From Pantoea sp. WMus005 (GTDB taxonomy: Bacteria; Pseudomonadota; Gammaproteobacteria; Enterobacterales; Enterobacteriaceae), in assembly GCF_013415305.1 (NCBI RefSeq), contig NZ_JACBXU010000001.1, positions 496,001 to 560,000 on the forward strand: a stretch of 64,000 nt of DNA. Direction: 5' to 3'. Position 1 is the first letter of the stretch; each line of letters begins with the position of its first letter. The notes beneath the pieces were generated by a model. That model saw only the letters and a list, made by a program, of their open reading frames with translations. It ran no database searches and was not told the origin of the DNA. Both the position numbers and the translations under genes were made by a program. Below are positions 34,094 through 48,199 of the stretch, piece by piece.

Positions 34094-36241
34094 TTGAAAA
34101 TCTATCGTTTTGCAAGAAAGATGTTATCCTCTGGAGATCGCGATCTTTTAAAATATCGTATTAAACTGGTCTCGAAGCTTTATAGGGAAGAAGGAGTTAA
34201 AGCTGTCTATAGCAGACTACAGTCAGCCTATAAGAATAATAACCCTGGCATTTATGCTTATAATCCTAATTCTGCAAATACCTTTGATGAAACGTCTATC
34301 AACGATAGGTCTTCGCTAATTGAGGCTTGGTTAAAAACTGATTTCAAAAAAGCTTCATTGAAAGTTAACGAACAAAGCCATTATGTACCTAAGGCGCTTG
34401 ATAGTCTCGAAGGTATTGATTTACCCGTAAAGGTTATTGCCTACTATCTCCCGCAATTTCATCCATTCAAAGAAAATAACGAGTGGTGGGGTGAAGGTTT
34501 TACTGAATGGACAAATGTGACTAAAGCAAGGCCGCAATATCTTGGGCATCAGCAGCCACGCTTACCTGGCGAACTCGGATTTTATGATTTACGTTTACCC
34601 CAGGTCATGCGCCAGCAAATTGATCTTGCTAAGCAGTATGGGGTCAACGGTTTTTGCTTCCATCATTACTGGTTTGGTGGAAAGCGTCTCATGGAAACGC
34701 CTGTACAGAATTTTCTTAAGGATAAATCGCTCGATATTGATTTTTGTTTATGTTGGGCTAATGAGAACTGGACACGTCGTTGGGACGGCCTTGAAAATGA
34801 TGTTTTGATTTCTCAAAATCATTCTCCAGAAGATGATATTGCCTTTTTAGATGATATCATGCCTGCACTTAAGGATGAGCGTTATATTAGAGTGGATGGT
34901 AAGCCGCTGCTTATTCTTTATCGTGCAAGCTCACTTCCTGATGCCAAGGAGACGGGTAAACGCTGGCGTGAGCATGCCATTAAAAATGGATTACCCGGTC
35001 TTTACCTGGTTGTCGTCAATGCCTTTGATGTCTCAAGTCCGCAACCTTATGACTTTGATGCTATTGTTGAATTCCCACCTCATCAAATTGGCGCAAAAGA
35101 TATTACGGATAGCATCACGCCATTAAATAAGAACTTTTCTGGTCGGGTGTATGACTACGAAGAGTTGGCGTTGCGAGCAGGTAAGATTGATAATGAGAAT
35201 TTCACCTGTTTCAAAGCAGTAATGCCATCATGGGATAATGAAGCCAGAAAGCCTACTCAAGGTTTCTCTTTCTATAATGCTAAACCTGAGCTCTATGCTA
35301 AGTGGCTTGATAGTGCTATTAAAACCACAATGAAACGCAAACCTGAAGAACGCCTTGTGTTTGTCAACGCCTGGAATGAATGGGCTGAAGGTGCACATCT
35401 TGAGCCTGATCGTCATAATGGCTATGCATATTTACATGCTACAGCAAATATTTTGCGTAATTCACTCTTGAAATATGATTGCGATAATCAACTTATTGCA
35501 GATATTAATCAGGAATTTAAACCCCGCTTCAAATCTGCTGTTATTCTGCATGCTTATTATGAAGATTTGGCTTGCGAATTGGTCGAAAAATATATTGCTC
35601 AGTATCAAGATAAGCTTGATCTCATTATTACCATGCGAAGTGATGTTAAATTAAGCACTCTTGAGAAAATAAAAGCATCATTTGCTAATGTGTTTTTTGT
35701 GATGGTGGATAATCGGGGACGGGATATTCGACCTTTCATAAAGGCGCTCAAAGTCGCTGATGGTTTCGGTTATAAATATATTTGTAAAGTTCATACTAAA
35801 AAATCACCTCATCGGGTTGATGGCCAGCAATGGCGTGAAAGTCTTTTCGCAGATCTTCTTGGATCTCGCGAACATGTCTCCAAAATCATCAACCATTTTG
35901 AGCTTCATGATGATATAGGAATAATTGCACCAAGAAATTCCATTACTGATCTTTCCATTCCTGAAATAAATTTGGGCAACAGATATTGGCTCGAAAAGCT
36001 CTTTACAAGAATGGATTCACCAGAATTGTTTAAAACATTTAAAACCAGCTTCCCGGCTGGTTCAATGTTCTGGTTCAGGAAAGATGCTCTCGATCCTTTA
36101 GCCAGCAATTTATTGGATGAAGAAGAGTTTGAACTTGAGGCGGGTCAGCTAGATGGCACTCTTGCTCACAGTGTCGAAAGGGTCACTGGTGCAGTAGCTA
36201 ATGCACAAGGTTTTAAAGTGGTTGATATTACCTCACTTTAA
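34094..36241 (+). CDS. Two-domain glycosyltransferase: WbsX (GH99-like) fused to RgpF-like domain
   Basis: About 715 residues. I favour TTG 34094 (MKIYRFARK), eight bases after AAGGG, over GTG 34085, which overlaps that site. An N-terminal helical stretch (1-105) precedes a WbsX-family domain (about 110-445) with AYYLPQFHPF, EWWGEGFTEW, CWANENWTRRWDG and FVNAWNEWAEGAHLEPD, the acidic residues that define the family. Residues about 478-700 match the rhamnan-synthesis RgpF type: VILHAYYEDLACELVEKY, VDNRGRDIRPFIKALK and YICKVHTKKSPHR. Both domain types occur in O-antigen and rhamnan clusters. Likely a dual transferase that builds the repeating backbone; AT-rich like its neighbours. Confidence 0.8.
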   Translation: MKIYRFARKMLSSGDRDLLKYRIKLVSKLYREEGVKAVYSRLQSAYKNNNPGIYAYNPNSANTFDETSINDRSSLIEAWLKTDFKKASLKVNEQSHYVPKALDSLEGIDLPVKVIAYYLPQFHPFKENNEWWGEGFTEWTNVTKARPQYLGHQQPRLPGELGFYDLRLPQVMRQQIDLAKQYGVNGFCFHHYWFGGKRLMETPVQNFLKDKSLDIDFCLCWANENWTRRWDGLENDVLISQNHSPEDDIAFLDDIMPALKDERYIRVDGKPLLILYRASSLPDAKETGKRWREHAIKNGLPGLYLVVVNAFDVSSPQPYDFDAIVEFPPHQIGAKDITDSITPLNKNFSGRVYDYEELALRAGKIDNENFTCFKAVMPSWDNEARKPTQGFSFYNAKPELYAKWLDSAIKTTMKRKPEERLVFVNAWNEWAEGAHLEPDRHNGYAYLHATANILRNSLLKYDCDNQLIADINQEFKPRFKSAVILHAYYEDLACELVEKYIAQYQDKLDLIITMRSDVKLSTLEKIKASFANVFFVMVDNRGRDIRPFIKALKVADGFGYKYICKVHTKKSPHRVDGQQWRESLFADLLGSREHVSKIINHFELHDDIGIIAPRNSITDLSIPEINLGNRYWLEKLFTRMDSPELFKTFKTSFPAGSMFWFRKDALDPLASNLLDEEEFELEAGQLDGTLAHSVERVTGAVANAQGFKVVDITSL

Positions 36242-36249
36242 CTGTTCGT

Positions 36250-36300
36250 CAGGCATCAATGCTCATTAAGGTTGATGCCTGCTGGCTAACATTGTTTTTT
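36250..36300 (+). terminator. Hairpin after the O-antigen genes
   Basis: Perfect 10-bp stem CAGGCATCAA / TTGATGCCTG (36250-36259 and 36272-36281) with a 12-base loop; a run of six Ts comes only at 36295-36300, 13 bases further on. It probably marks the end of the O-antigen transcript but is not a classical terminator. Confidence 0.4.
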
Positions 36301-36315
36301 AACTTTTTATGCCTT

Positions 36316-36344
36316 TTGAACTGATAAACCGCGTTTAGTATCAC
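36316..36344 (+). promoter_or_regulatory. Candidate sigma-70 promoter for gnd
   Basis: TTGAAC, 17-base spacer, TATCAC; four of six matches in each hexamer. It lies about 150 bases before the gnd start, leaving room for an untranslated leader as known for E. coli gnd. Confidence 0.35.
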
Positions 36345-36494
36345 TAACCTATTAGGTTGATTTTTCTTAACATAATTTCATCACGCGACCGCACCATTCA
36401 TTACCTCTAATCCGCTATCCTGAGTTAACATACTGATCACTTACAAAGTGGTGTTACGGGTAACACCATGCGAGACCACAGACAGGAGTATGTA

Positions 36495-37904
36495 ATGTCC
36501 AAGCAACAGATCGGCGTTGTAGGTATGGCAGTGATGGGCCGCAATCTGGCTCTTAACATTGAGAGCCGCGGTTACACTGTTTCAATCTTCAACCGTTCAC
36601 GCGAAAAGACTGATGAAGTCATCGCCGAGAACCAGGGCAAGAAGCTTGCTCCTTTCTATACCGTTGAAGAGTTTGTCGAATCGCTGGAAAAACCTCGTCG
36701 TATCCTGCTGATGGTTCAGGCGGGTGAAGCGACTGACAAGACTATCGCCTCGCTGACTCCACATCTGCATAAAGGCGATATTCTGATCGACGGCGGTAAC
36801 ACCTTCTATAAAGACACCATCCGTCGTAACAAAGAGCTGTCTGACCAGGGCTTTAACTTCATCGGTACCGGTGTTTCCGGTGGTGAAGAGGGCGCACTGA
36901 AAGGCCCATCCATCATGCCTGGCGGCCAGAAAGAAGCCTACGAGCTGGTTGCACCGATTCTGGATAAGATTGCAGCACGTGCAGAAGATGGCGAAGCCTG
37001 TGTGGCTTACATCGGTCCGGACGGCGCGGGCCACTATGTGAAGATGGTTCACAACGGCATTGAGTATGGTGACATGCAGCTGATCGCAGAAGCGTATGCT
37101 CTGCTGAAAGGCGCACTGGGCCTGAACAACGAAGAGCTGGCTGAAACCTTCACCGAGTGGAACAACGGCGAGCTGAGCAGCTACCTGATCGACATCACCA
37201 AAGATATCTTCACCAAGAAAGACGAAGAAGGTAAATACCTGGTTGATGTAATTCTGGATGAAGCCGCTAACAAAGGCACCGGTAAATGGACCAGCCAGAG
37301 CTCACTTGATCTTGGTGAACCTCTGTCACTGATTACTGAGTCCGTCTTCGCTCGTTATCTCTCCTCACTGAAAACGCAGCGTGTGGCAGCCTCTAAAGTA
37401 CTGAGCGGGCCACAGGCTAAAGCGTTCACCGGTGACAAAGCAGAGTTCATCGAGAAAGTTCGTCGTGCACTTTACCTGGGTAAAATCGTCTCTTATGCGC
37501 AGGGCTTCTCACAGCTGCGCGCAGCGTCAGAAGAGAACAACTGGGATCTGCACTACGGTGAAATCGCTAAAATCTTCCGCGCTGGCTGCATCATCCGTGC
37601 CCAGTTCCTGCAGAAGATTACTGATGCTTATGAAGCAGATGCAGGCATCGCTAACCTGTTGCTGGCGCCATATTTCAAAGATATCGCGGATCAGTATCAG
37701 CAGGCGCTGCGTGATGTGGTTTCTTACGCGATTCAGAACGGCATCCCGACTCCGACCTTCTCTGCGGCGATTGCTTACTACGACAGCTACCGTTCAGAAG
37801 TGCTGCCTGCCAACCTGATTCAGGCGCAGCGTGACTACTTCGGTGCGCATACTTATAAGCGCATTGATAAAGACGGTGTGTTCCACACCGAGTGGTTAGA
37901 TTAA
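36495..37904 (+). CDS. gnd: 6-phosphogluconate dehydrogenase, decarboxylating
   Basis: Oxidative pentose phosphate pathway: 6-phosphogluconate plus NADP gives ribulose-5-phosphate, CO2 and NADPH. 469 residues from ATG 36495 with AGGAG eight bases upstream (an ATG at 36468 is in frame but would add a non-conserved tail). Nucleotide loop [15 protein letters not shown], substrate motif [21 protein letters not shown] and catalytic [14 protein letters not shown]. Classic right-hand flank of enterobacterial O-antigen loci and much more GC-rich than the genes just before it. Confidence 0.97.
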   Translation: MSKQQIGVVGMAVMGRNLALNIESRGYTVSIFNRSREKTDEVIAENQGKKLAPFYTVEEFVESLEKPRRILLMVQAGEATDKTIASLTPHLHKGDILIDGGNTFYKDTIRRNKELSDQGFNFIGTGVSGGEEGALKGPSIMPGGQKEAYELVAPILDKIAARAEDGEACVAYIGPDGAGHYVKMVHNGIEYGDMQLIAEAYALLKGALGLNNEELAETFTEWNNGELSSYLIDITKDIFTKKDEEGKYLVDVILDEAANKGTGKWTSQSSLDLGEPLSLITESVFARYLSSLKTQRVAASKVLSGPQAKAFTGDKAEFIEKVRRALYLGKIVSYAQGFSQLRAASEENNWDLHYGEIAKIFRAGCIIRAQFLQKITDAYEADAGIANLLLAPYFKDIADQYQQALRDVVSYAIQNGIPTPTFSAAIAYYDSYRSEVLPANLIQAQRDYFGAHTYKRIDKDGVFHTEWLD

Positions 37905-37910
37905 GCACTA

Positions 37911-37941
37911 AAAAGGGCTTCCCTCGGGAAGCCCTTTTTTT
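37911..37941. terminator. Bidirectional terminator between gnd and the aspartoacylase-family gene
   Basis: GGGCTTCC, loop CTCG, GGAAGCCC followed by a run of seven Ts on the plus strand and preceded by AAAA, which gives a U-tract on the minus strand as well. The minus-strand gene ends at 37940, inside the T run. Confidence 0.9.
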
Positions 37942-39238
37942 ATCCTACCAGCAAATCCCCGCTCCGAATCTCCTTCTCACCCGCCAGCCGCACCACCAGC
38001 ATGCCTGCCGTTGCAAATCTCACCCAGTGTCTCGCATAGAGAATACCGCCATATTCTGCCACCAGAGGCGTGATCTGGTCGGTCACTGGATCGACAATCT
38101 CAGCCACCACTTCTCCCGGACGAATCAGTGCGCCCAGTGGCTTACGATGCAGAATCAGACCTGACACCGGTGAATGAATGTATTCACAGCCCGCTAACGG
38201 CGTAGGTGGATTTTTCAGGGCAGGGGAAGCCGCCGCCGATCCTTCGCTGTGACGCTCTTTGATTACGCCAGTCTCTCCCGGTGCTTCAGCCAGGTCGGGT
38301 ACGTTTAATCCAATCGGCCCGTCATTGATTGCCACGATATCGTCACCGCCCGCGCTCGCCGGGACCAGCTCATCACCGCCAATGACGGGTGCGGCCACTT
38401 CCACTGAAATCGACGGTTCGCTGTAGCCGATATAACCGCCTTCCTGCAGCGACGAAATAATGGCCTCCGCATCTTTCTCCGCCTGTTCAGGCGAAACATC
38501 ACGCACACCACGTAGCTCCAGCGTCACCGGCAGCAATCCACGCGGCATCGGGTAATCTTTGCCAAACCGCTCTGCCAGCGTCAGCCAGGGTTCACAGCAG
38601 GCCTCATCAAACGGCTCACCGCCAGAGATCTGCGCCAGCAGCTGGACTTCACTGCCCAACCAGCGCGCCAGCGGCTCAATGTCCGGCCAGGCATGGGGCG
38701 TGGTGTAGAGATGCGGTACGGCTTCCCAGTCACAGTGCAGGTCAATCATCAGATCCGCCTGACTGGCCATCCGCATCAGCGTGTAGCGCTGCGCATCCAG
38801 CTCAGTTTTCGGCACGGTATCGCGGTAATGACGATCAATTGCCTCACGGATCAGGCTCTTATTCTGCGTCTCACTCTGCGTAAGACTCTCAGCCAGCCCA
38901 GCGGCCAGTGTGGTGCCCAGTGACGGGAAACGGCGGTTAAAATCCTGACCCGAGAGCGTATGGAAGCGACCCAGATGCGTGCCATGCCAGTGCTGTCCCA
39001 GCGCCAGAGGATTCGCAACCGGAACCAGCGTAAACGCGGCTTTGAGCTGTCCGGCGGACTCCAGTGCCTGCAGTCGCTGTTTCAGAAACCACGCCACCGC
39101 CATACCGGGCAGTTCGTCACCATGCAACGCAGCCTGGATATACACCTGACGCTCGTTGTCCGGAGCAAAATGGAAACTGATAATTTCACGCTGGGTGCCT
39201 AAAGAGGCGCTTAACAGTGGATGATGTTGTTGATGCAT
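37940..39238 (-). CDS. Succinylglutamate desuccinylase/aspartoacylase family zinc hydrolase
   Basis: 432 residues. Zinc carboxypeptidase-like fold: HGDE (His39, Glu42), the third ligand His168 in MIDLHCD, and a probable catalytic Glu in VTLELRG. The C-terminal part (about 360-432), with SPVSGLILHRKPLGALIRPGEVVAEIVDP, is the lipoyl-like barrel found in this family. Between them lies a stretch of about 70 residues (about 285-355) rich in Gly, Ala, Glu and Pro, which looks like a disordered insertion. Deacylation of an N-acyl amino acid or a related amide is expected; the substrate is unknown. Probably co-transcribed with the binding-protein gene upstream. Confidence 0.82.
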   Translation of the reverse strand: MHQQHHPLLSASLGTQREIISFHFAPDNERQVYIQAALHGDELPGMAVAWFLKQRLQALESAGQLKAAFTLVPVANPLALGQHWHGTHLGRFHTLSGQDFNRRFPSLGTTLAAGLAESLTQSETQNKSLIREAIDRHYRDTVPKTELDAQRYTLMRMASQADLMIDLHCDWEAVPHLYTTPHAWPDIEPLARWLGSEVQLLAQISGGEPFDEACCEPWLTLAERFGKDYPMPRGLLPVTLELRGVRDVSPEQAEKDAEAIISSLQEGGYIGYSEPSISVEVAAPVIGGDELVPASAGGDDIVAINDGPIGLNVPDLAEAPGETGVIKERHSEGSAAASPALKNPPTPLAGCEYIHSPVSGLILHRKPLGALIRPGEVVAEIVDPVTDQITPLVAEYGGILYARHWVRFATAGMLVVRLAGEKEIRSGDLLVG

Positions 39239-39344
39239 ACCGTGTTAATGTCCTTTAATCGGCAAAGGACGACAGCGCGCCGTCCTGAAAAAGTTAAAGT
39301 ATAGTTCTGGATCGCGGTGAGGACGAAAAAGGGCGATCGCGAGG

Positions 39345-40136
39345 TTACTGCTGGATAGAGATATCCGTAGCGAAGTAGCGCTTTTGAATCTGGTCAAACG
39401 TGCCGTTCTTTTTGATTTCGGTGAAGGCGTTATCCAGCGCGGTTTTCAGTTCAGCATCACCTTTGCGCAGGCCAATTGCCGTCCCGGGCCCAATAATCGG
39501 ATCCTGAATAATCGGGCCAGCCAGTTCAAAATCTTTGCCCTGCGGATGCTTCAGGAAGCCAATGGCCGCCTGTGCCGCATCAGTGAAGACAGCATCCAGC
39601 CGGCCTGAAACCAGATCGCTTTCCACCTGTGCCTGATCGCCATAAGGCACAACGTTCACACCATGGGGCTGCCATTTCGCCAGTGCATAGCGCTCCTGTA
39701 CCGTTCCCTGCTCCACGCCGACTGTTTTGCCTTTCAGGGACTCAACCGTTGGCAGTATGCCTGCGCCTTTACGGGCGATCAGCTGGGTGTGGGTGTCATA
39801 GAGCGGCACGGTAAAATCGATTTGCTTCAGGCGCTCTTCGGTAATGCCCATGTCGGACAGAATGGCATCAAATTTCCGCGCCTTCAGTGCCGGGATCATG
39901 CCGTCGAACTGGCTTTCGACCCAGACACATTTCGCCTGCATCTGGGTACAGAGCGCATTGCCCAGATCGATATCAAAACCCACCAGCTTACCCTGCGGCG
40001 TTTTCGATTCAAACGGCGGATAGGTTGGATCGACCGCAAAACGCACCTGCTCGATTTTCGCCTGCGCGCCAAAAGCGCAGCCTGTCATAACGGCCACAGC
40101 CAGCGTCTGACGCAGGCGTTGAGTGAAAATGTTCAT
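39345..40136 (-). CDS. Periplasmic amino-acid binding protein of an ABC transporter (ArgT/HisJ-like)
   Basis: 263 residues from ATG at 40136 (AAGAG upstream), with a signal peptide ending GAQA. The family 3 solute-binding motifs are clear: VRFAVDPTYPPFESKTPQGKLVGFDIDLG near the N-terminus, ILSDMGITEERLKQIDFTVP and VGVEQGT. Resembles lysine/arginine/ornithine or histidine binding proteins. No permease or ATPase gene is nearby, so it must share a transporter encoded elsewhere or act alone. A further 22 in-frame codons upstream lack support. Sits between a YbaK-like gene and an aspartoacylase-family gene on the same strand. Confidence 0.87.
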   Translation of the reverse strand: MNIFTQRLRQTLAVAVMTGCAFGAQAKIEQVRFAVDPTYPPFESKTPQGKLVGFDIDLGNALCTQMQAKCVWVESQFDGMIPALKARKFDAILSDMGITEERLKQIDFTVPLYDTHTQLIARKGAGILPTVESLKGKTVGVEQGTVQERYALAKWQPHGVNVVPYGDQAQVESDLVSGRLDAVFTDAAQAAIGFLKHPQGKDFELAGPIIQDPIIGPGTAIGLRKGDAELKTALDNAFTEIKKNGTFDQIQKRYFATDISIQQ

Positions 40137-40202
40137 GATTTTGCTCTTATTCTGTCGTGATGAGTGATTATGCAGAGTATCGCCGGCCTGCCGGGATGGC
40201 AA

Positions 40203-40679
40203 TTACTGCGTTATCTTCACCACGTCAGCCGTGCACAGCGTCCGGTAATCTTCGGTGTTCAGAATCACTGAGCGCTCCAGCAGCCCGGCGTTAAACGCAA
40301 TCTCCGGATAACGTTCAAACAGCGCGGGGTCAACCACCAGCCTGAGGTCGGGATGAAAGCTGAACGGCGGGATAGCGCCAGACACGCAGCCGGTCAGCAG
40401 CGTGGTCTCCGCCGGACTGGCGAGTGAGGCACGTCGTCCACCGACCGCTGCCGCGACTTTGCCCAGATCGGCCTGCTGATCGGCCGGTAAAACCGCCAGC
40501 ACATGCTGTTTCACGCCATTGCCTTTCACATGACAGACCAGCGCTTTCGCACCCTGGCCGATTTCGGTGCCGCGTATTGCCGCAACGGCTTCACATTTAC
40601 CGGTCGCCTCATGCTCCATCAGACGATAGCGAGCCTGGTACTGGTCGAGCAGGGCAATTAATTTTTCATGGGTGGTCAC
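40203..40679 (-). CDS. YbaK/EbsC-family aminoacyl-tRNA deacylase
   Basis: 158 residues. Conserved pocket residues of the YbaK/ProX superfamily: a Lys in GAKALVCHVKGNG and the loop LTGCVSGAIPPFSF. Such proteins hydrolyse wrongly charged tRNAs in trans. Size and the VVDPALFERYPEIAFNAGLLERSVILNTEDY end resemble E. coli YeaK more than YbaK or ProX, but substrate specificity (prolyl, seryl or cysteinyl-tRNA) cannot be told. First gene of a possible three-gene minus-strand unit. Confidence 0.83.
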   Translation of the reverse strand: MTTHEKLIALLDQYQARYRLMEHEATGKCEAVAAIRGTEIGQGAKALVCHVKGNGVKQHVLAVLPADQQADLGKVAAAVGGRRASLASPAETTLLTGCVSGAIPPFSFHPDLRLVVDPALFERYPEIAFNAGLLERSVILNTEDYRTLCTADVVKITQ

Positions 40680-40744
40680 GGTTCTCTCCCTGAGGTTTGA
40701 GTCGCCGTTATTGTGCGGGATGGGGGTGAGGATTGAGAAGGATT

Positions 40745-40781
40745 CTGCTCAGAATCCGTATAAAAACGAAATTCTGAGCAG
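40745..40781 (-). terminator. Probable terminator of the histidine operon
   Basis: CTGCTCAGAAT (40745-40755) and ATTCTGAGCAG (40771-40781) form an 11-bp perfect stem just past the hisIE stop; a shorter alternative stem GGATTCTG/CAGAATCC overlaps it. Only a weak T run follows on the minus strand. Confidence 0.45.
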
Positions 40782-40793
40782 GTTATTGCACCG

Positions 40794-41398
40794 TTACTTA
40801 TGGCGGGCGCGCAGGTTGTTGATCACGGCACTGAAGTCCAGATCCTGATCCTGCAACAACACCATCAGGTGATAAACCAGGTCTGACGCTTCATTGGTCA
40901 GCTCATCCCGATCGTTGACGGTAGCCGCCAGCGCGGTCTCAACGCCTTCTTCGCCCACTTTCTGCGCGATGCGCTTGGTGCCGCTGGCGTAAAGCCGTGC
41001 GGTGTAGGAGCTTTCAGGGTCGGCCGTTTTGCGCGACGCCAGCAGCTCTTCCAGCTGATAGAGGAAGGTCCATTCCGGTACGGCCGGTGAAAAGCAGCTG
41101 GTGGTGCCCAGATGGCAGGTCGGGCCAATCGGGTTCGCCAGCACCAGCAGCGTGTCGTTGTCGCAGTCAGGCGTAATGCTCACCACCTGCAAAAAGTTGC
41201 CCGAGGTCTCGCCTTTGGTCCACAGACGGTTTTTGGTGCGGGAGAAAAAGGTGACATTGCCTTCTGCCAGCGTTTTTTCCAGCGCCTCTGGGTTCATGTA
41301 GCCATGCATCAGCACTTCGCCTGAGACGCTGTGCTGAACGATGACCGGCATCATGCCCTGTGTTTTGTCCCAATCGAGAAGAGCCTGTTGTTGTTCAG

Positions 41399-41405
<7 letters not shown>
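40794..41405 (-). CDS. hisI: Phosphoribosyl-AMP cyclohydrolase / phosphoribosyl-ATP pyrophosphatase
   Basis: Bifunctional HisIE, steps 2 and 3 of histidine synthesis. 203 residues, exactly the E. coli length. HisI domain (about 1-115) with zinc ligands in [11 protein letters not shown] and [12 protein letters not shown]; HisE domain (about 116-203) with [11 protein letters not shown] and the acidic residues of an alpha-helical pyrophosphatase. Last gene of the operon; overlaps hisF by seven bases. Confidence 0.97.
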
Positions 41406-46925
<5,520 letters not shown>

Positions 46926-46928
46926 GGC

Positions 46929-47828
46929 TTACTCCATCATCTTCTCAATAGGCAGCACCAGAATTGAACTGGCACCCAGCGCTTTCAGTTTTTCCATGGT
47001 TTCCCAGAACAGAGTTTCGCTGCTGACCATGTGCATGGCCACGCGGCTGACATCGCCTGCCAGCGGCAGGACGGTCGGGCGCTCAGCGCCAGGCAGCAGG
47101 CTGATCACTTCCTCCAGGCGTTCACTCGGCGCGTGCAGCATGATGTACTTCGATTCACGCGCTTTAATCACGCCCTGAATACGCGTCATCATCTTGTCGA
47201 TCAACTCCTGCTTGGCGGCAGGCATCTCGCCGTCACGCTGAATCAACACCGCTTTTGAACGGTAGATCACTTCTACTTCGCGCAGGCCATTGGCTTCCAG
47301 CGTGGCACCGGTGGAGACCAGATCGCAGATGGCGTCTGCCAGACCGGCGCGGGTCGCCACTTCTACAGAGCCGTTCAGTAAACAGGTTTTGAAGCTGACG
47401 TTTTTCTTGTCGAGGTACTGTTTGAGCAGGTGTGGATAGGAGGTGGCGATACGGGATTTATCGAGGCATTCCGGGCCGGTGTATTCGGCGTCTGTCGCCA
47501 TCGCCAGCGACAGACGGCAGCCGCCGAAGTCCAGGCGGCGCAGCGTAAAGTAACGCGGATCGTCACCCTGGGCACGGCGCGAAAGCAGCTCTTCTTCCAG
47601 CACGTTCTCACCGATGATGCCTAAATCCACTACGCCATCCATCACAAGGCCAGGGATATCGTCATCACGCACACGCAGGATGTCGATCGGCATGTTCTCC
47701 GCAAACGCAATCAGGCGCTGTTGCTGAAGGTTGATTTTAACGCCGCAGCGCGCCAGCAGTTCGCGTGAATCATCACTTAAACGGCCGGATTTCTGCATAG
47801 CTATGCGTAAACGGGTGTTATCTAACAT
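46929..47828 (-). CDS. hisG: ATP phosphoribosyltransferase
   Basis: First, feedback-inhibited step of the pathway: ATP plus PRPP. Long-form enzyme of 299 residues with its own C-terminal regulatory ACT-like domain (about 225-299, including [17 protein letters not shown]). Core: [15 protein letters not shown] and the PRPP site [14 protein letters not shown]. First structural gene behind the attenuator. Confidence 0.97.
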   Translation of the reverse strand: MLDNTRLRIAMQKSGRLSDDSRELLARCGVKINLQQQRLIAFAENMPIDILRVRDDDIPGLVMDGVVDLGIIGENVLEEELLSRRAQGDDPRYFTLRRLDFGGCRLSLAMATDAEYTGPECLDKSRIATSYPHLLKQYLDKKNVSFKTCLLNGSVEVATRAGLADAICDLVSTGATLEANGLREVEVIYRSKAVLIQRDGEMPAAKQELIDKMMTRIQGVIKARESKYIMLHAPSERLEEVISLLPGAERPTVLPLAGDVSRVAMHMVSSETLFWETMEKLKALGASSILVLPIEKMME

Positions 47829-47878
47829 GGTTCCTGTCCTCTTAATCCTGTCCTGAATGTGTGGTTACGTCAGCCCAT

Positions 47879-47912
47879 AAAAAAACCCCCGGAAGACGAT
47901 CTTCCGGGGGTT
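47879..47912 (-). terminator. his attenuator terminator
   Basis: On the minus strand, AACCCCCGGAAG, loop ATCGT, CTTCCGGGGG followed by TTTTTTT: a strong intrinsic terminator 50 bases before hisG. The competing upstream hairpin (47930-47954, stem CTGGAAGA/TCTTCCAG) overlaps the end of the leader region, so ribosome position on the His codons can select between structures, as in E. coli. Confidence 0.95.
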
Positions 47913-47929
47913 CTCTTGCGTTCACACCA

Positions 47930-47954
47930 CTGGAAGATCTTGAAAGTCTTCCAG
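47930..47954 (-). promoter_or_regulatory. his leader pause/anti-antiterminator hairpin
   Basis: CTGGAAGA and TCTTCCAG pair around a nine-base loop, just downstream of the leader peptide stop. Its GGAAG/CTTCC parts can also pair with the terminator strands, the arrangement expected of the his attenuator. Confidence 0.7.
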
Positions 47955-47972
47955 CACCAATCGCCTGAAAGA

Positions 47973-48020
47973 CTAGTCAGGATGATGGTGGTGATGATGG
48001 TTGAACTGAACGCGTGTCAT
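47973..48020 (-). CDS. hisL: his operon leader peptide
   Basis: ATG at 48020 opens a 15-codon frame encoding MTRVQFNHHHHHHPD, ending at TAG 47975-47973. E. coli HisL is MTRVQFKHHHHHHHPD with seven His; this one has six. Stalling of the ribosome at the His run when charged His-tRNA is scarce prevents the terminator from forming. Too short for normal gene finders but unmistakable. Confidence 0.97.
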   Translation of the reverse strand: MTRVQFNHHHHHHPD

Positions 48021-48060
48021 AATAATCTCGTCGATGAATGAGTATTCATTTGTGGGGTTT

Positions 48061-48089
48061 AACCTAGCGAAGATGGCTGCGCTTGGCAA
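48061..48089 (-). promoter_or_regulatory. his operon promoter
   Basis: On the minus strand TTGCCA, 17-base spacer, TAGGTT. TAGGTT is also the -10 hexamer I recall for the Salmonella his promoter. It lies about 40 bases ahead of hisL. Confidence 0.75.
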
Positions 48090-48199
48090 CACTTTTTTAA
48101 ACAGGCGGTTCGGAAAGCGCTGAAACAGGTTGTTCTGGTTTGCAATCCGGGGGCAAACTACGGTGAAGTCAGGGTTGATGTTTCACGTCAGGAGTCAAA

